Assembly (NCBI GenBank): GCA_003255025.1
Contig: QANY01005796.1
Span: 108,991-172,990 of the forward strand
DNA from: Datisca glomerata
Lineage: Eukaryota > Streptophyta > Magnoliopsida > Cucurbitales > Datiscaceae
Direction: 5' to 3'
DNA length: 64,000 nt
Positions within the stretch are counted from its first letter, which is position 1. The number at the start of each line of letters is the position of its first letter. The notes beneath the pieces are model-generated. The model saw only the letters and a list, made by a program, of their open reading frames with translations. It was not told where the DNA came from and searched no databases. Positions 1 through 12,473 of this stretch are shown piece by piece. The position numbers and the translations under genes were made by a program.

Positions 1-139
1 GAATTTGTATGGATAAATCCCAAATCACTTGTACGCAAAGTCTCATTATAATGAATTAGGGTAACAATCATGGTTAAGTTAATATACATGTTATATCCAC
101 AAAATTTGGTGAATTTGTCTACCACTCCTCATAATTTTT

Positions 140-270
140 GTTCTGACAATTTAGTCCCTATAATTTGGGTCAATTGTTAATTTGATCCTAAGATCTGAAT
201 CTGATGGTGATGGACGTTGAGTTTGAACTATAACCAAATTAATAAAATATAGGGATTAAATAGACAAAAC
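140..270. repeat. Short foldback (MITE-like) sequence
   Basis: Positions 140-166 and 244-270 form an imperfect inverted repeat. Both arms carry a version of ATTTAGTCCCTATAATTT read toward the centre, with roughly 21 of 27 positions matching by eye. The size of 131 bp and the arm arrangement resemble a decayed MITE or the end of a larger element. No target-site duplication was recognised. It lies about 430 bp upstream of the FAF-like gene. Confidence 0.4.
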
Positions 271-529
271 AATGATTATACGGTTTCAAATTGAGAAACA
301 ACACAAATGATTTTGCCTAAATTGACAAAACTAAAATTAAGAATTTCTTATAGTTAATTTTGTCCAAACCAGGAGGGTAAGCAAATCATATTTACCATAA
401 AGATTAGTACAAAACTACAATAGAAAAATGTTTACAACAAATCTCAAAACAATCTTAACCACCAAATCTACAAGTGGTTTCACCACCACCCATCCCCATT
501 CCACTCCCAACTGATAGCTAAAGCTCCTA

Positions 530-701
530 ATTAATAACACCTTCTCCTCCCCATGATTTTTTCAACTCCGATTTTCCCCAATCTAATCTCCTCCCTCTTT
601 TCTCTCCATCTTTCACTCACTTTTATCTCCACACCATAAAAAACCCATCTTTATTTCTCTCTGTTTTCTGTTTCAGATTTCTTAAGAGACCCCATTCATC
701 C
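530..701 (+). promoter_or_regulatory. Pyrimidine-rich promoter / 5' leader of the FAF-like gene
   Basis: The stretch from about 540 to 665 is dominated by C and T runs, as in plant core-promoter Y patches and CT-rich 5' leaders. A weak TATA-like CCATAAAAAAC lies near 634. No canonical TATA box was found, so the transcription start is not placed. The coding ATG at 702 follows directly. Confidence 0.4.
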
Positions 702-1442
702 ATGGCTGCCTGTGGAAGCCTCTTGAATCCATTATCAGAAAACCCAACACTTCTTGAATCCCTTTCATCAAGAAATCAGATTAAACCCATTGACCAATCT
801 CTATCATTTACTGAGATTTTCGGTGAACTTCATTTCAAAGAGAATTCTCTCTCCTCCTCGTCTTCTTCTTCTTCATTTTCTTTGGCAGATTCAAGTGTTG
901 AGGAGAACAATTCATCATCAAAAGGGTCAATTTCTGAGAAGAAAAGTTATTGTAGTAGTAGCCATAAAAGCAGTGATAGCTTTTCGTCATTGAATTGGGA
1001 AAGTTTGCAGCTTTGCACCGAGGGGCTTGGTTCTGAAAGCTCAGATGATGTTGAGGATTTAAAGGGTAAAAATTGCGAAACCAAAGAGGAGGAGAAAAAC
1101 AATATATTTGTTCAAAAGCAAACAAGTTTATCAGCAAAATGTTTAAGCAGTGAATCAATTAAGAGGACAAGGAAAAATTGGGGAGCATTTCCTCCTCCAA
1201 TCTCTTGTATTGGGACAAGTGGGAAGCCTTGGGTTTGTTTTAAATCTTATAGACATGATGGTAGATTTGTTTTGAAAGAAATTAGGATTCCTACCCAAGA
1301 GTTTCTTCAAGCTTGCAGAGAGGATGGGCGTTTGAAACTGCAATTTGTTCAACCCAATGAAGAAATATTTGAAGAGGAAGATGATGAAGAACTAGGTGGG
1401 GATGAAGAGAATGAATCTGAGAAAGAAAAGGAAGGAACATAA
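702..1442 (+). CDS. FAF-like (FANTASTIC FOUR family) protein, 246 aa
   Basis: This is an intact single-exon plant-specific gene. The family-defining FAF domain spans roughly residues 163-217. It begins with FPPPISCIG, continues with an RHDGRFVLKEIRIP segment, and ends with REDGRLKLQF. Two N-terminal blocks also look like family motifs: SFTEIFGELHF (36-45) and the SLQLCTEGLGSESSDD segment (101-115). A serine run lies at 49-60. The C-terminus (219-243) is very acidic (EEIFEEEDDEE and onward). In Arabidopsis, FAF proteins modulate shoot-meristem size through the WUSCHEL/CLAVATA pathway; the FAF-like branch is poorly characterised and some members are predicted to be plastid-targeted. The start at 702 is the first ATG after the CT-rich leader, in the context CCATGGCT. 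The family assignment is firm; any meristem role or plastid location here is inference. Confidence 0.92.
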   Translation: MAACGSLLNPLSENPTLLESLSSRNQIKPIDQSLSFTEIFGELHFKENSLSSSSSSSSFSLADSSVEENNSSSKGSISEKKSYCSSSHKSSDSFSSLNWESLQLCTEGLGSESSDDVEDLKGKNCETKEEEKNNIFVQKQTSLSAKCLSSESIKRTRKNWGAFPPPISCIGTSGKPWVCFKSYRHDGRFVLKEIRIPTQEFLQACREDGRLKLQFVQPNEEIFEEEDDEELGGDEENESEKEKEGT

Positions 1443-2885
1443 TGCAATGAGGTTTGAAGATGTTTAGGCAAATGAGTTTATCTTAGGTAGGTTCCTTCAT
1501 TTTTAGCAGTATGTCTCCAAGTTCAATTTCAAGCTTCTCCAAGTTAAATGAATTCAAAAGAAAAAAATCAGAAGAAAGAAATATATTACAGTCGTTTATC
1601 AATTCTTGTTGCAGCCAAACAGATTCAAATCCCTATGCTTTGCTGCTCATTTTTCATTTACACAGTATATTGCAATCAATCTTTCAAAACAAAAGTATAT
1701 TCCAATCAAACATGATAACATGAATAGCTAGCAATTTTTCAAAACTAACTCCATATATTAAAATAGAGGATTTAAGAGAAACTTTCAATTGGCAAATTTT
1801 TGCCTATACAAATTTTCTGCAACTCATATGTAGACTATATTTCAAAGTTTTGTTTTTATCATCAATCATATTTAAAAGTTTGACACCAGTATATTTTCGA
1901 ATGAATTGGTATTTTGTTTATTTTTAAGGTTGTCCTATTTACTTCAAAAACTTGTAGAAATCAGTGCGTTGGGTGACTGGATTAAGGATAAATACTATGA
2001 TTTTATATCTAATGTTGCCCGATGGAGGAGAAATTTGTACTATAAATATAAATTCAAAAGGAAAAAAAATGTAAATTACCTTCTTAAACTTTAAATTTTT
2101 GGCAAGGACACTCTTAAACTTTAAAAATAAAATTATTAACTCTTAAATTTTCATAAAGTAGCAAAAGGCAGGAAGAGAATATTATATTTTATTTAGATAT
2201 TAAGGAGAAAGAATAAATAAATTTTTAAAATTTATAAAACGTATACACATGTCATCAATTGAAATAGAATAGTATGAAATAATCGATAATTCAGAAGTAC
2301 TAGAAATTTTTCAAGGGAAGAGTGAAGAAGAAGGGGAATATTGAAGTGTCTTCACGAGAGTCAGAGAAGAAAAAGCGATCTTGTAGATCTCTCCTTCCTC
2401 TTTTACACAATTTTCTGGCAAAACAAACACTTAAAAATATAATTAATAATAACCTTCATCTTCATATCCATATTCACATAATAATAATAGATTCAAAGGC
2501 CGAATATGATTATGAAGAAGGCAAGAGAGAGAGGGACCTCGTCGTCAGAGAGAGAGAGTTTTGGAGATTTTAGTGATTTTAGGATTTTTAGAGATTAAAA
2601 ATAAAAAATTATTAAGATTAAAATTGAAAAATATAAAGACTATAACTTTTGAGTGGGTCACTTAACTCCACCCTCTTAAACGTGACTCCGCCCCTGAATA
2701 TATGTAATTGTTATTTGATAATATATCGTTCATATATTAAGTTTTATATATGTATTGTGTGTGTTTATATCCAATAATTTCATGATTTCAAAAAATATTC
2801 GGGTAATATTTTATTGCCCTCGAACAAATGTCTAAATTAATTTTGACTTCAAGTTCCTAAGCTCAATTAGAAAAATTAATAAATT
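1443..2885. other. Intergenic AT-rich DNA downstream of the FAF-like gene
   Basis: No gene is recognisable. Short open frames here have ordinary AT-rich composition and no recognisable motif. The 3' untranslated region and poly(A) site of the FAF-like gene must lie in the first few hundred bases but cannot be fixed. Purine-rich GAGAGAGA tracts occur near 2,520-2,560. Confidence 0.5.
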
Positions 2886-3164
2886 GCACAAATAACTGAA
2901 TCTTATAGTGGCCCAGCATTAAAACCTAACAAAATAGTGAATTGATAAAAATACCCTTATTAACAAAAGGAAGCCTTGGTTCCCTCACGAAGCATTTTCT
3001 GTGAAAATGCACGAAGAAAGAAACCCCTATCACCCAAGTTCTCTCACGCAATGATTCGACGAAAGCCTTCGAAACGACATCTCCGCTACAAAAGTTAAGA
3101 GAAAATCATAGCAATATATATGATATTCACAAAATATGAAGAATCGCGAAGGTCAAAACCAGAT
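2886..3164 (+). other. Possible promoter, 5' leader and first coding exon of an unidentified gene
   Basis: GGCCCA (2910-2915, a site-II-type element read on the minus strand as TGGGCC) is followed at about 2,926 by a degenerate telo-box-like AAAACCTAAC. Both are typical of plant housekeeping promoters. A less AT-rich leader (2,970-3,100) precedes ATG at 3136, then 29 coding bases, then a perfect 5' splice donor GTAAGT at 3165-3170. The short first exon would encode nine residues starting MKNREGQNQ plus two bases. No second exon was found before the copia remnant at 3.79 kb. It may therefore be a truncated gene copy, or one whose next exon I cannot see. I do not recognise the peptide. Confidence 0.35.
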
Positions 3165-3170
3165 GTAAGT

Positions 3171-3788
3171 TTTTTATACTTGCGATTTGTAATTGTTATG
3201 AGTTTTTTCTAAGTTTATTTAAGTTTTTCTTTCATAAAACTTACTTAATATACCTATTTGGCATGTTAACAAATTTTCCATCTGTTTTACTCTGTTTTAC
3301 GGAGGTAAACTAAGGTATTTTCTATATTCTGTAGATTTCTAATGCTTAAGATTTGTTTTGTTATATACTATTATATATCTGAGTATATAATTATGTACTA
3401 TATAAGTACATACTATTTTTGTATGTTATCGTAATATGTTGATTGTTATTATTATTTTTTTATTCTTAAATACAAGATGGTTGATAATTCATAGTTCATT
3501 TTTATGATGCTGGTAGATGAAGGGAGAAACTGCATTAATTATTAATTGAAGTCATTATTGATTATAAGATACATCTCATGATGTATTTCTAAGTAGATAT
3601 GACAACATCTGTGGCCACGTTTTTCATGTCAATGAGAATGTCCAGCACCAAGTTTATTAGCAATGTCAAAACTTTCAATAATATATATTTATATACACAT
3701 AGTATAATATCATATATGTGTAAAAATTATGATTCAAGTATCATAAAGATCACACATTTTAAAAAGATAAAGTTTTATATCAATCTTT
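3171..3788. other. AT-rich stretch without recognised features
   Basis: This could be intron of the putative gene starting at 3136, but no acceptor-exon pair was recognised. Composition is very AT-rich with TATATA runs. No protein motif was seen. Confidence 0.4.
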
Positions 3789-4830
3789 GCCTGTTTCTCA
3801 TGGGGAGAAAACTTGGAAATTTAATGGTTTGAATTTCAAAAGGTGATAGTAGAAGATGCTTTTCTATCTTATCACTTTTCTTATGCTCAATGATGATGAG
3901 CAGGATTTTCAAATGATCAGTGCTATTGATATTTGGAAACATTCTGCCTATTTGTGTAGAAATCACATTATGAAATAGTTATGCTGATTCTTTGTACAAC
4001 ATTTATTCTAACAAGAAAACAGCTACAGAGCTATGGGAATCTCTTGAACGAAAGTAAAAGGCTGAGGATGCAAGCGCCTAGAATTTAAGATGGTGAATTC
4101 TAAAACAGTGATAAGTCAAGTCCAAGAATTTCATATTATTTTGCAAGAGATTCATGCTGAGGGGATGGTGCTAGGTGATGCGGTTTGCATTGTTGAGAAA
4201 ATGCATCGTGCATGGAAGAATTTCAAGAACCATCTCAAGCACAAATGAAAAAAATTAGCATCGAAGAATCTTGTTATTTGACTTCGAATCAAAGAAGATG
4301 ATTTATTTTCATATTAGGATACGCTGTCGTAGCATGAATATTCTCAAAACAGATTGTTGTCCACTATAAAAATCTAAGTTTATAGCTTTGGACAAATAAT
4401 GGTTACACCACTTCCTGGAGGATATTCCACGATGGCCAAAGCCTTGCATAGCCTGTGATGGTCAAAGTGTTATTTGAAGATGACAAAACAATATGTATAA
4501 TGGTAAGTCTAGATTCATTCGTCATAGACATAATACCATTAACAAACTACATTTGACAAGGGTTGTTTCCTTTGACTATGTGAAGTCTAAGGATAATATT
4601 GCGGATCTGCTAACTAAATGGTTAAACATAGGGTTAGTTGAAAATTCATTGATGGGAATGAGACTAAAGCCCATGTAAGAATAAGTTGATAGAAAGAAAA
4701 CCTAACCTAATTGACTAGAGATCCCAACATCTAGGTTCAAAGATATTTTTTCTATCCATTTTTATGATGAAAAATACTCATACCCGTTGGAGATTAAGTT
4801 AAGTTGTGCTTTCAATGATTCTCATGTTAT
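3789..4830 (+). mobile_element. Internally deleted copia retrotransposon, copy i (gag fused to RNase H)
   Basis: The plus strand carries a decayed UBN2-type copia gag. Recognisable pieces include VSHGEKTWKFNGLNFK at about 3,795 and ELWESLER near 4,030. A QVQEF segment and an IHAEGM segment follow around 4,115-4,170. Near 4,300 the gag ends at a RIKED-like stretch and joins sequence equivalent to copia RNase H. The RNase H C-terminus is open at 4493-4678: YNGKSRFIRHRHNTI, then DYVKSKDNIADLLTK and LVENSLMGMRLKPM. Protease, integrase and most of reverse transcriptase are missing. The same junction occurs in two other copies (8,908 and 46,980), so the deletion predates their spread or duplication. 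Stops and frameshifts mean no protein is made. Confidence 0.8.
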
Positions 4831-5865
4831 CTATCCATTCTTATGATGAAAAATGTATGATATTGATATCAAGTTATGCTCAAGCGGTGTTAGTTATTAT
4901 GTGTAAGGATATCAAATGGATCATCTCAAGGAAGCTAGTCTAATTTTTATAAAAGGAAAAAATAAAATTTGATCTATGAATTTTTAGAAATAATTCAAAA
5001 ATTCTCATAGAGTTTTTCAATACATGTATTTCTCAACTTTCATTATGTTCCTATCTGTTCCTTCCATAATTTGTACTTCAATCTTATGTTAGTACAGGTT
5101 GACATAGACATTGTTTGCTTACATGCACGATGAAATATAAATGAATAATTTGAATAAGGAAAACATTAATTTTTTAATTTTTTATTTTCAAAATTAGTAA
5201 CAAACAAAATTGAAAGTTAATGGGTTTAAGTTTAAAAAAAGAAAATGTACAAGGATCATTTAGAAATGTTTTACAAGCTCATAAAAGAAAATGTACCCTT
5301 TCCTATTATATTCTTTAATAGGGTCCTGCTTCTATATAAGGATCGTACTATTCATCAACTTAAATTACGCTTGTGGGTCTACAAGATAATGATCCGAAGA
5401 TAAATTTAACCTTTTGTACAGTATAATCTATGTATCATAAAACTTCCCTATTTAATAATTAAATTAATGGTTGCAACTCTTGAAATTTCATACATAGGAA
5501 TATGATAATTCTCTCACATATTTGATAAAAATAAATTTAAATGGGTGTAACAACAACTCATGATTGTGTCTATAATACAAGATTACTTGCTTTAGAGAGG
5601 AAATAAGACAAAGCTTGTGAAAGTTGATATGAGGGAGAGAAAAATAGGGATTTATATATTTTAGAGATGTAGTTGGCAATGAGTAACAATGAATTGGAGA
5701 TTATCAAAACAACCCGTGATGTGGAATGATGCACCCACGAAACTTTACACCCATTACGTTTTTTTTTAATTTAATTGAATCAAATGGTCACAATTCCTTT
5801 TTGTTTGGATAAACATAAAAAAAAACTAAAATTTCGCGTCAAAAACCGTCCATGAGCGACAAAAT
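4831..5865. other. Spacer between the copia remnant and the duplicated unit
   Basis: No gene is recognised. The sequence at 4,845-4,905 resembles 6,010-6,060 and 43,275-43,320 (GATATTGAT followed by a GCTCAAGCGGTGTTAG-like stretch), suggesting a further fragment of the duplicated unit. The rest is anonymous AT-rich DNA. Confidence 0.4.
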
Positions 5866-6465
5866 TCTGCAGACTTCCGTGATATTTATCATCCTGATTT
5901 ACTGCTCCTTCTTACAACAAGGATATCGCCCAAATTTTTTAGTGTGGTATAGATCATTTTTTTCTCTAACTTTATTGTATATAAGTTTGATATGAAAGAT
6001 AGATGATATTGATTTAATGTTATAGCTCAAGTGTTAATTATAATGTGATATTTAATTATTAATTTCATTATTATCATAGACACCTCGCAACTTCATTATC
6101 ATTATCACTTGTGATAATTTAAAAAATAATGTTTAAACTCAATTAATTTCATGTGTGAAGAGTAGGCATATTCTATCAACATATTATTGGTTTTGATATG
6201 GGTCTCATTAATTTTATGCATGACTTATATGAATAAAATCAATTACATAAAAATTACATAAAAACAAGTAAAAGAATAGCCAAGATAATAGAGTATCATT
6301 TTTATATCTAGGACCAATCACATCATCAAATAAAATAATATTCGTACCTCTAAAATGTTTATCTCATTATATCTATAATACTTACTAATTTTTTGTAACT
6401 AGAAAACAAAATTAAAAAAAAAGATAATAACTCAACATCTCATATTAACAAATAGACGTTTTTTT

Positions 6466-7640
6466 TACTACTTGAAGTTTTCAAGTAATTATTAGTATCA
6501 ACTAGAAGTTTTCAAGTAATTATCACTATCAACTAGAAGTTTTCAAGTAGATATGTTCGACAAGTTGAAGTCATCAAGTATATATTTTTGACAACTTAAC
6601 CTCTCACACGTAGCTATTTATGATTATTTGACTTCTAGAAATAAACATTCGTTACTTCATGTACTCAAGCATATATGTTTAATTACTTGAAGTAATCAAG
6701 TAGATATTTCTAACAATTTGAAGTCTTCAAGTATATATTTTGTACTATTAGAAGTCTTCAATAATATATTTATGATAATTAGAAGTCTTCGAGTAAATAT
6801 TGCTATCAAGCGGATGTGTTTAAGTAGATGTGTTCAGCTACTTAAAGTTTTTCAATATATATTTTTGATAACTTGAACCCCTCAAGTAATTATTTGTGAC
6901 TACCTGACTTTTTTAAATATATATTTTATTAATACTTAAAGTCTCAAAGTAAATGTATTTGACTACTTGAGGTATTCAAGTATATATTTCCAACAACTTG
7001 AAGTTTTCAAATAGATATTATTGACTACTTTAAGTCTTCAAGTTGATATTTCTCACAATTCAAACCGTTCAAGTATGACTATTTAGCTTTTCAAATATAC
7101 ATTTATACTACTTCAAATCTTGATATAGATATATGTGACTACTTCAGTTATTTAATTATATATTATGATACCTTGAAGTGTTCAAGTAAATATTTCGATC
7201 AATTTGAAGTACTCAAGAAGATATCTTTGATTACTATAAGTCCTTAAGTATTCATTTCTTATAACTTGAAGTGTTCAAGTAGATATGTTTGACTATGACT
7301 TCTCTAGAAATTTATTACTAGTTGAAGTCCTCGATTATATATGTTTGAATACTTGAAGTATTTATGTAGATAATTCTTCAAGTTTAAATATTTAAGTATA
7401 TGTTTCTTCAACTTGAAACCTTCATATAAATATTTAACTACTTGAATCTTCAAACAACTATTTCTATCAACTTAAAATGTTCAAGTATATAAGTTTGACT
7501 ACTTGAAGTTTTCAGAGAGATATTTCTAAGAACTTGAATATTTCAAGTAGTTATTTTTATTATATTATTTCTTTAAAGTAGACATTTAATGCTATTTGAA
7601 ATCTTTAAGTAGGTATGTTTTCCTACTTGAACTATTCAAT
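6466..7640. repeat. Hairpin-forming ~31-bp minisatellite, array 1
   Basis: This is a tandem array with a monomer near 31 bp. Each monomer has a 17-nt palindromic core, ACTTGAAG-N-CTTCAAGT, followed by a 14-nt AT-rich linker resembling AGATATTTCTAACA. The length corresponds to about 38 monomers. Monomers are diverged, with core mismatches and small indels, but the phase is obvious. No coding sequence lies inside. The same monomer recurs in six other arrays in this window. Confidence 0.85.
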
Positions 7641-7670
7641 TAAATTATTTAATAATCTGCTATTAAAATA

Positions 7671-7790
7671 TATTGTTAGTCGGTTGATATATATTTATTT
7701 TGATAATAATATTTAATTTGGTAATTTGGTAATTGTTGTAAATTATTTTATTTCTATTTAAAACTTATAATAGAATACATTATTCCTAAC
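7671..7790. repeat. ~120-bp dispersed direct repeat, copy a
   Basis: This segment contains TTGATATATATTTATTTTG and ends near ATACATTATTCCTAAC. It is repeated in the same orientation at 10,946-11,077, 44,929-45,040 and 49,392-49,520. In each unit the pair flanks about 3-4.5 kb that includes the copia derivative. Confidence 0.6.
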
Positions 7791-8907
7791 AATCTTAAAA
7801 CATTTGTTGCGTTACTGGATTAATTTCTTGAAATTAATTTTATTTTTGAAATTGAATATTACTTTTAATATTATCTAAAATTTTGAAACTAGAAGTAACC
7901 ATAGTAGCCAATTTTGTTTCGATTGTCATTTCAGTTTTTTGAAGAAATAGAATATTTTGAATATTTCACTATTCAAGTGTCTGTTTCAGAAAAAAAATGA
8001 ATTATAGATTATAACTTGCAAGTAATACCTAATTTCCATTCAAATTCAACAAAAACATCATATTAAATGTCTTTATCATCAAATTAAATGAAACACATAA
8101 AAGTTCAACATCCTAAAAACTGAAATACAAGACCTTTGAAATCAATTCAAATTACATATGTATTAACCATCAACAGTATCATCATTCTCATCTAAGCTTA
8201 AGTTTCACTATCATCCTTATATTTTTTTTACATTTCTCACGCTCGATTATTGTGTCAAGTTCTACTTCTACGTTGATATCTTCTTAAACATGATTTGGTT
8301 TCCCGACTATTCTCCATCCACCGATATCTTCAAAAGTCAAGACTGTTGGTTCTTCAGTTATCCAATATATCAATATTCTCCAAATTATAGGGTCAAAAGA
8401 ACACCCACTCTTTTTTTGCTTGTGCCCGTGATTAAGTAAAAGTAATATAGTTATGTTATATGATATGACAATCGTATTAATTTTTTAAATTAAGAACTTT
8501 ATCTTTCTCGGATCTTCAAAATATAATGTACAATAACAAGAGCATTTAACCTTTAAAATTCTAATGTATTCATTTTGTTTGGATGGATGTGTTAAAAAAT
8601 ACTCAAATTCCTTTAACATCCACTTGAACTACAACACTGACTATGGATTTGAATTGCTAATCTTTGTAATTCAGGAGTATCTCCTCCAAACTAATCCCAC
8701 CATCCCTCTGAAAAATAAAAAAGAATCACTAAAATAAACATGTTGAGAATACATTCAATTAAAACAACATAAATTCATATGTGAAAAATTAACCTGGTGC
8801 TAATTTAGGCACGAGCTATCTAATTCTTATTTTTGTAATCATTGAGTTATTTATGAATCATATCTTATATATCAGGATCCAGTTCTCGTTCTCATTGCTC
8901 CACAAGA
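7791..8907. other. Anonymous AT-rich middle of the duplicated unit
   Basis: The sequence is paralogous to 45,041-46,190. No open frame of credible length or motif is conserved between the two copies, which argues against a gene. Confidence 0.5.
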
Positions 8908-10940
8908 GATTCATGCTGAGGGGATGGTGCTAGGTGAATGTGGGTAGCATTGTTGAGAAATAGACTTGTGCATGGAAGGATTTCAGGAACCATCTCAAGT
9001 ATAAATGAAAGAAATTAGCATTGGCAATCTTATTATTCAACTTTGAATTGAAGAAGATGACATGTTTACACACTAGAAGCGCAGTTGTAGCATGAATATC
9101 CTTAAAAGAGACTGTTATAGCTAGATCCACTATGTAATCTAAGCTTATAACTTTGAATAAATATTGGTTACACCACTTCTTAGAGGATATTCCAAGATGG
9201 CCAAAGCCTATGCTACCAAATTGTGTACACAATGATAGTCAAAGTGTTATTTGAAGGGTACAAAATAATATATATAATGATAAGTCTAGACTCATTGATC
9301 ATAGACATAATAACATTAACAAACTATATTTGACAAGGTTTGTTGCTCTTGACTATGTGAAGTCTAAGGATAACATTGCGGATCCGTTAACTAAATGATT
9401 AAATATAGGGTTAGTTGAAAAGTCATTGATGGGAATGGGACTAAAGCCCATGTAAGAATAAGTTGATACAAAGGAAACCTAACCTAGTTTACTGGAGAAC
9501 CCGAGATCTAGGTTCAAAGAGACAATCTAATTGTGTAAACTTAGCCATATCACTTTGGGGATTTTCTAATCCATTCTTATGTTGAATATACTTATACCCG
9601 TTGGAGATTAGGTTAAGGTGTGCTTTTAATGATTTTTAAGTGCCGAAAAATGTCAGATTCGAGTGAAGTACTGCAGGTTTACTCTTAAATTAAAAAAAAC
9701 ACATTTGTGGGAGTGAAAATAGGTCGCTTCTATGTGAATTATGACACACTATTTAGAAACTCTTGCAGAACAAGGAAGGTGTTCATGGACAAAATGAATA
9801 TAATCATGAGAATTAAACTATGTTAAGGATGACTTTTGTGTGTAGTATGTCATTCTTTACGTAAAGTGGAACAGTTCAAGGACATCACATCTACTGATCA
9901 GCCAGTAAAGTAAACATACTGACACATGAGAAGGTTCAAAGGGTAAAAGCTACCTATCTTATGTAGGTATCAGAACATTGAATTCTATCACTTTATATGT
10001 CGTGTCGTTGGGTGTGAATTTGATTTTTGTGGGAAATTGTTGGAAATTGCGTGTTAAGAACCATTACCACGATTCTATTTTGAGCAAATTTTAGGTAGGA
10101 CCTACTGTGTATTAGTATACGATCTTTAAAGATTTGTGTTCTCCTCTGCGAATATATAAAATTTGACTATTAATTAATTAAATTTGACTTTGGGGTGAAT
10201 GATAAATTTTGACTCAAAGTGAGCTTAATGAGAACGGAAAAAAGTGAGAATTGTGGAAATCTCACATTGAAAAGGGAGTAAACTTGGAAATGGTTTATAT
10301 AGAGATTCTTGGATCAAGTTTGATAACTTGATAAGCATAGAGGCTCTCTCTCGCACGCAAGGGGTGCAAATCCTAGCTCGGTCTAGCATGCGGCTTGGGT
10401 GAGCCCGCACGTCTTGCACACATAAATTTCAGTCCAATAAAGCCACCCGTATATCCATCTATTACTCCAATTTTACTTTTTCCTCTCTAAAGAAGCCCAA
10501 ATATTACTAGAATATTCTGGAATAAAATATTTTGGGCCTTTAATGGCTACAAACACGTCAAAGGTATTTTTGGCATTTATCATGGGCCAAAATATTTTTT
10601 GTGCATAAAATGCCTTTAAGGTGGCTCTCCTTTATGAACACTAAAAGGAGGTGTGGAACCTACAAGTGGTTTGAGTTTTAGTGTGAAAGCTAGTGTAGTC
10701 TTGGTCAAGATTTTGATTCGGGTTCTTGGTTCAGGTCATGGTTTGAGTTGTGGTTCGTGAGTCGTTACTGTGGTGGTAGAACTCAGACAATATGGTGAAG
10801 TCTAATGATTTTCAGCTACCTTTAACCATTTTACCTTGGAAAACATACGTTAGTAGCAACCTTTAGTAGCACAAGCAATGAGGCGTAACTGTTTTAAGGA
10901 AACTTTCAAAATAGGATTCAGTTTAAATTCCTCCTTCATT
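8908..10940 (+). mobile_element. Internally deleted copia retrotransposon, copy ii with 3' LTR
   Basis: The element starts abruptly inside gag (IHAEGM at 8,912) because of a 1.1-kb deletion relative to the paralogue. It then shows the same gag-to-RNase H junction near 9,060 as copies i and iii. RNase H remnants include a copia-type EDIPRWPKP segment near 9,185 and a VKSKDNIADPLTK segment near 9,357-9,397. A 3' LTR probably starts at TGTTGG (10,038). It contains a TATATAG motif near 10,294 and a block around 10,340-10,420, richer in G+C than its surroundings, typical of plant copia LTRs. The right LTR boundary is not resolved. Confidence 0.75.
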
Positions 10941-10945
10941 TTATA

Positions 10946-11077
10946 TTATTGTTATTCTGTTGATATATATTTATTTTGATAATAAAATTTACATTGGCAA
11001 TATCATAATTAATGTATTACTATAATTTTATTTAATTTCTATTTTAAAATCTTAAAATGCAATACATTATTTCTAAC
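10946..11077. repeat. ~120-bp dispersed direct repeat, copy b
   Basis: This is the second copy of the segment at 7,671, in direct orientation, just downstream of the copia LTR. Confidence 0.6.
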
Positions 11078-12473
11078 AAAAATGCAATACATGGCAGAGA
11101 AAAGGAGGGGTTGAGAGTTGAAAGACAAATTATGTGAAGATTGAAAAGGACGAACAAAGGTTTGATAAAAAAGGAAGAAAGAAAGGGTGTTGCAGTTTCA
11201 CTACAAAAAGAGAGGGAGGATCAAATTGTGAAGATAAGGGAGAAAAAAGACAAATTCATGCAGTGAAAAAAAATTAAAAGAAGACGAAGATAAATATTAA
11301 AATGTTGTTTCAGTTTGAGAGATAACTAATATTAAGGTTCTGACATTAGAAATGATGGGAGTAGGTGTAAAAGAACATATTAAGGCCAGTCTAAACCATT
11401 TTATTCTGTGGTTCTAATATGTTCTAATATATTTAGGTTGTAATATGTTTTTAGTGCTACTTCACTGATTTTTAAGCAGATGTGCTACTTCACTGTTTTT
11501 AGTATTTGGATTTAAGCTTTTGCTGCTATTTTAGTCACTAATTCTTACTGCTTTAGTCATTGATATAGTCACTATTTTAGTCATTGATTTTTACCAGGTT
11601 TGTTAAATCATGTTCTTATTGATAGTCAAGAAACTGAACCTAATCAAGATGTACAACAATCATCCCACAATTCCAACACATGGAGGGAAGGAAGGAGATG
11701 ATCCATTTAGAACGTCTTACTTCTTTTTGTGAACTATATTTAGAACGTCTTTTGTTGAAGCATATGATATGGTAGATGTAATATCATAAGATTTTGTACA
11801 TTCTGTGCTAGTAAAATTGTTATGTGATGGATTTTGTAATTATTTTATTGAATGATATGATATGGCAGGTGGATATAACAATTATCCAATTATTTTGTTG
11901 ATAAATATTGTAATTATTTTATTGAAGTTTATGATATGGAAGCAATATTGGTTTAATGTTAAATATTGCAACTATGTCATACATCCGTTGAAAATAACAT
12001 ATGATAATTCGTTAACATATTACAATGAGAAATGTTCTTACAATTAGAAATTTAAACATTTTCCATATGATCAAGAGATCTATATATGATTTAAAAAACA
12101 TTATACATCAAAACATTGAAAATAACACACATAATTTTGATTCACCAAATTAAATTAAGTTGATTGTTTCAAGTTTGACAATTTGAGTATCAAGCCTAGC
12201 ATTGTGAGCAAAGAGGATTAAATAATTCTCATTCAATTGTATGACTTCCTCTTCTACCTTTATATCCCCATGTTTTTAGTGGAATATCATACCATTCAAA
12301 ATAACTACAATCAAATCTTTTCTACCATTGAGCACAGTAAAAAAACCTTCTACCTGTATTTTATTGTGTCGTAGATATCCTTAATGAAGCTCTTAAACCG
12401 CAATAACCAAGCTTTCTTAGCCCTCCAGAAATAGAAGCACTAATTGATGAAGTCATTTTCAATAAAAGAAAAA
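11078..12473. other. Non-coding tail of the first unit and flank of the Ty3 remnant
   Basis: Up to 11,830 this matches 49,521-50,280 (purine-rich GAAGAAAGAAAGGG tract near 11,180, then repeated TTTTAGTCACTAATTCTTAC phrases). From 11,831 to 12,473 I see no recognisable gene. Confidence 0.5.

Larger units (their letters stand above)
5866..11830. repeat. Segmental duplication, first copy (paralogue of 43,197-50,280)
   Basis: Collinear similarity to 43,197-50,280 runs through a unique lead-in (5,866-6,465), a hairpin minisatellite array, an AT-rich middle (7,640-8,900), a copia deletion derivative and a tail to 11,830. Relative to the second copy it lacks about 1.1 kb. Its sequence jumps from CTCCACA at about 8,900 (equivalent to about 46,190) to CAAGAGATTCATGCTGA (equivalent to 47,324). 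Both copies are in the same orientation. Divergence by eye is substantial, so the duplication is not recent. Confidence 0.8.

Noticed and set aside
1511..2094. Small plus-strand frames downstream of the FAF-like gene
   Set aside because: Short, low-complexity and without motifs; they fit chance frames in AT-rich DNA or 3' untranslated sequence.
6466..7640. CRISPR-like array
   Set aside because: The repeats are spaced about 31 bp apart with similar linkers rather than unique spacers, the DNA is plant nuclear, and no cas genes are present.
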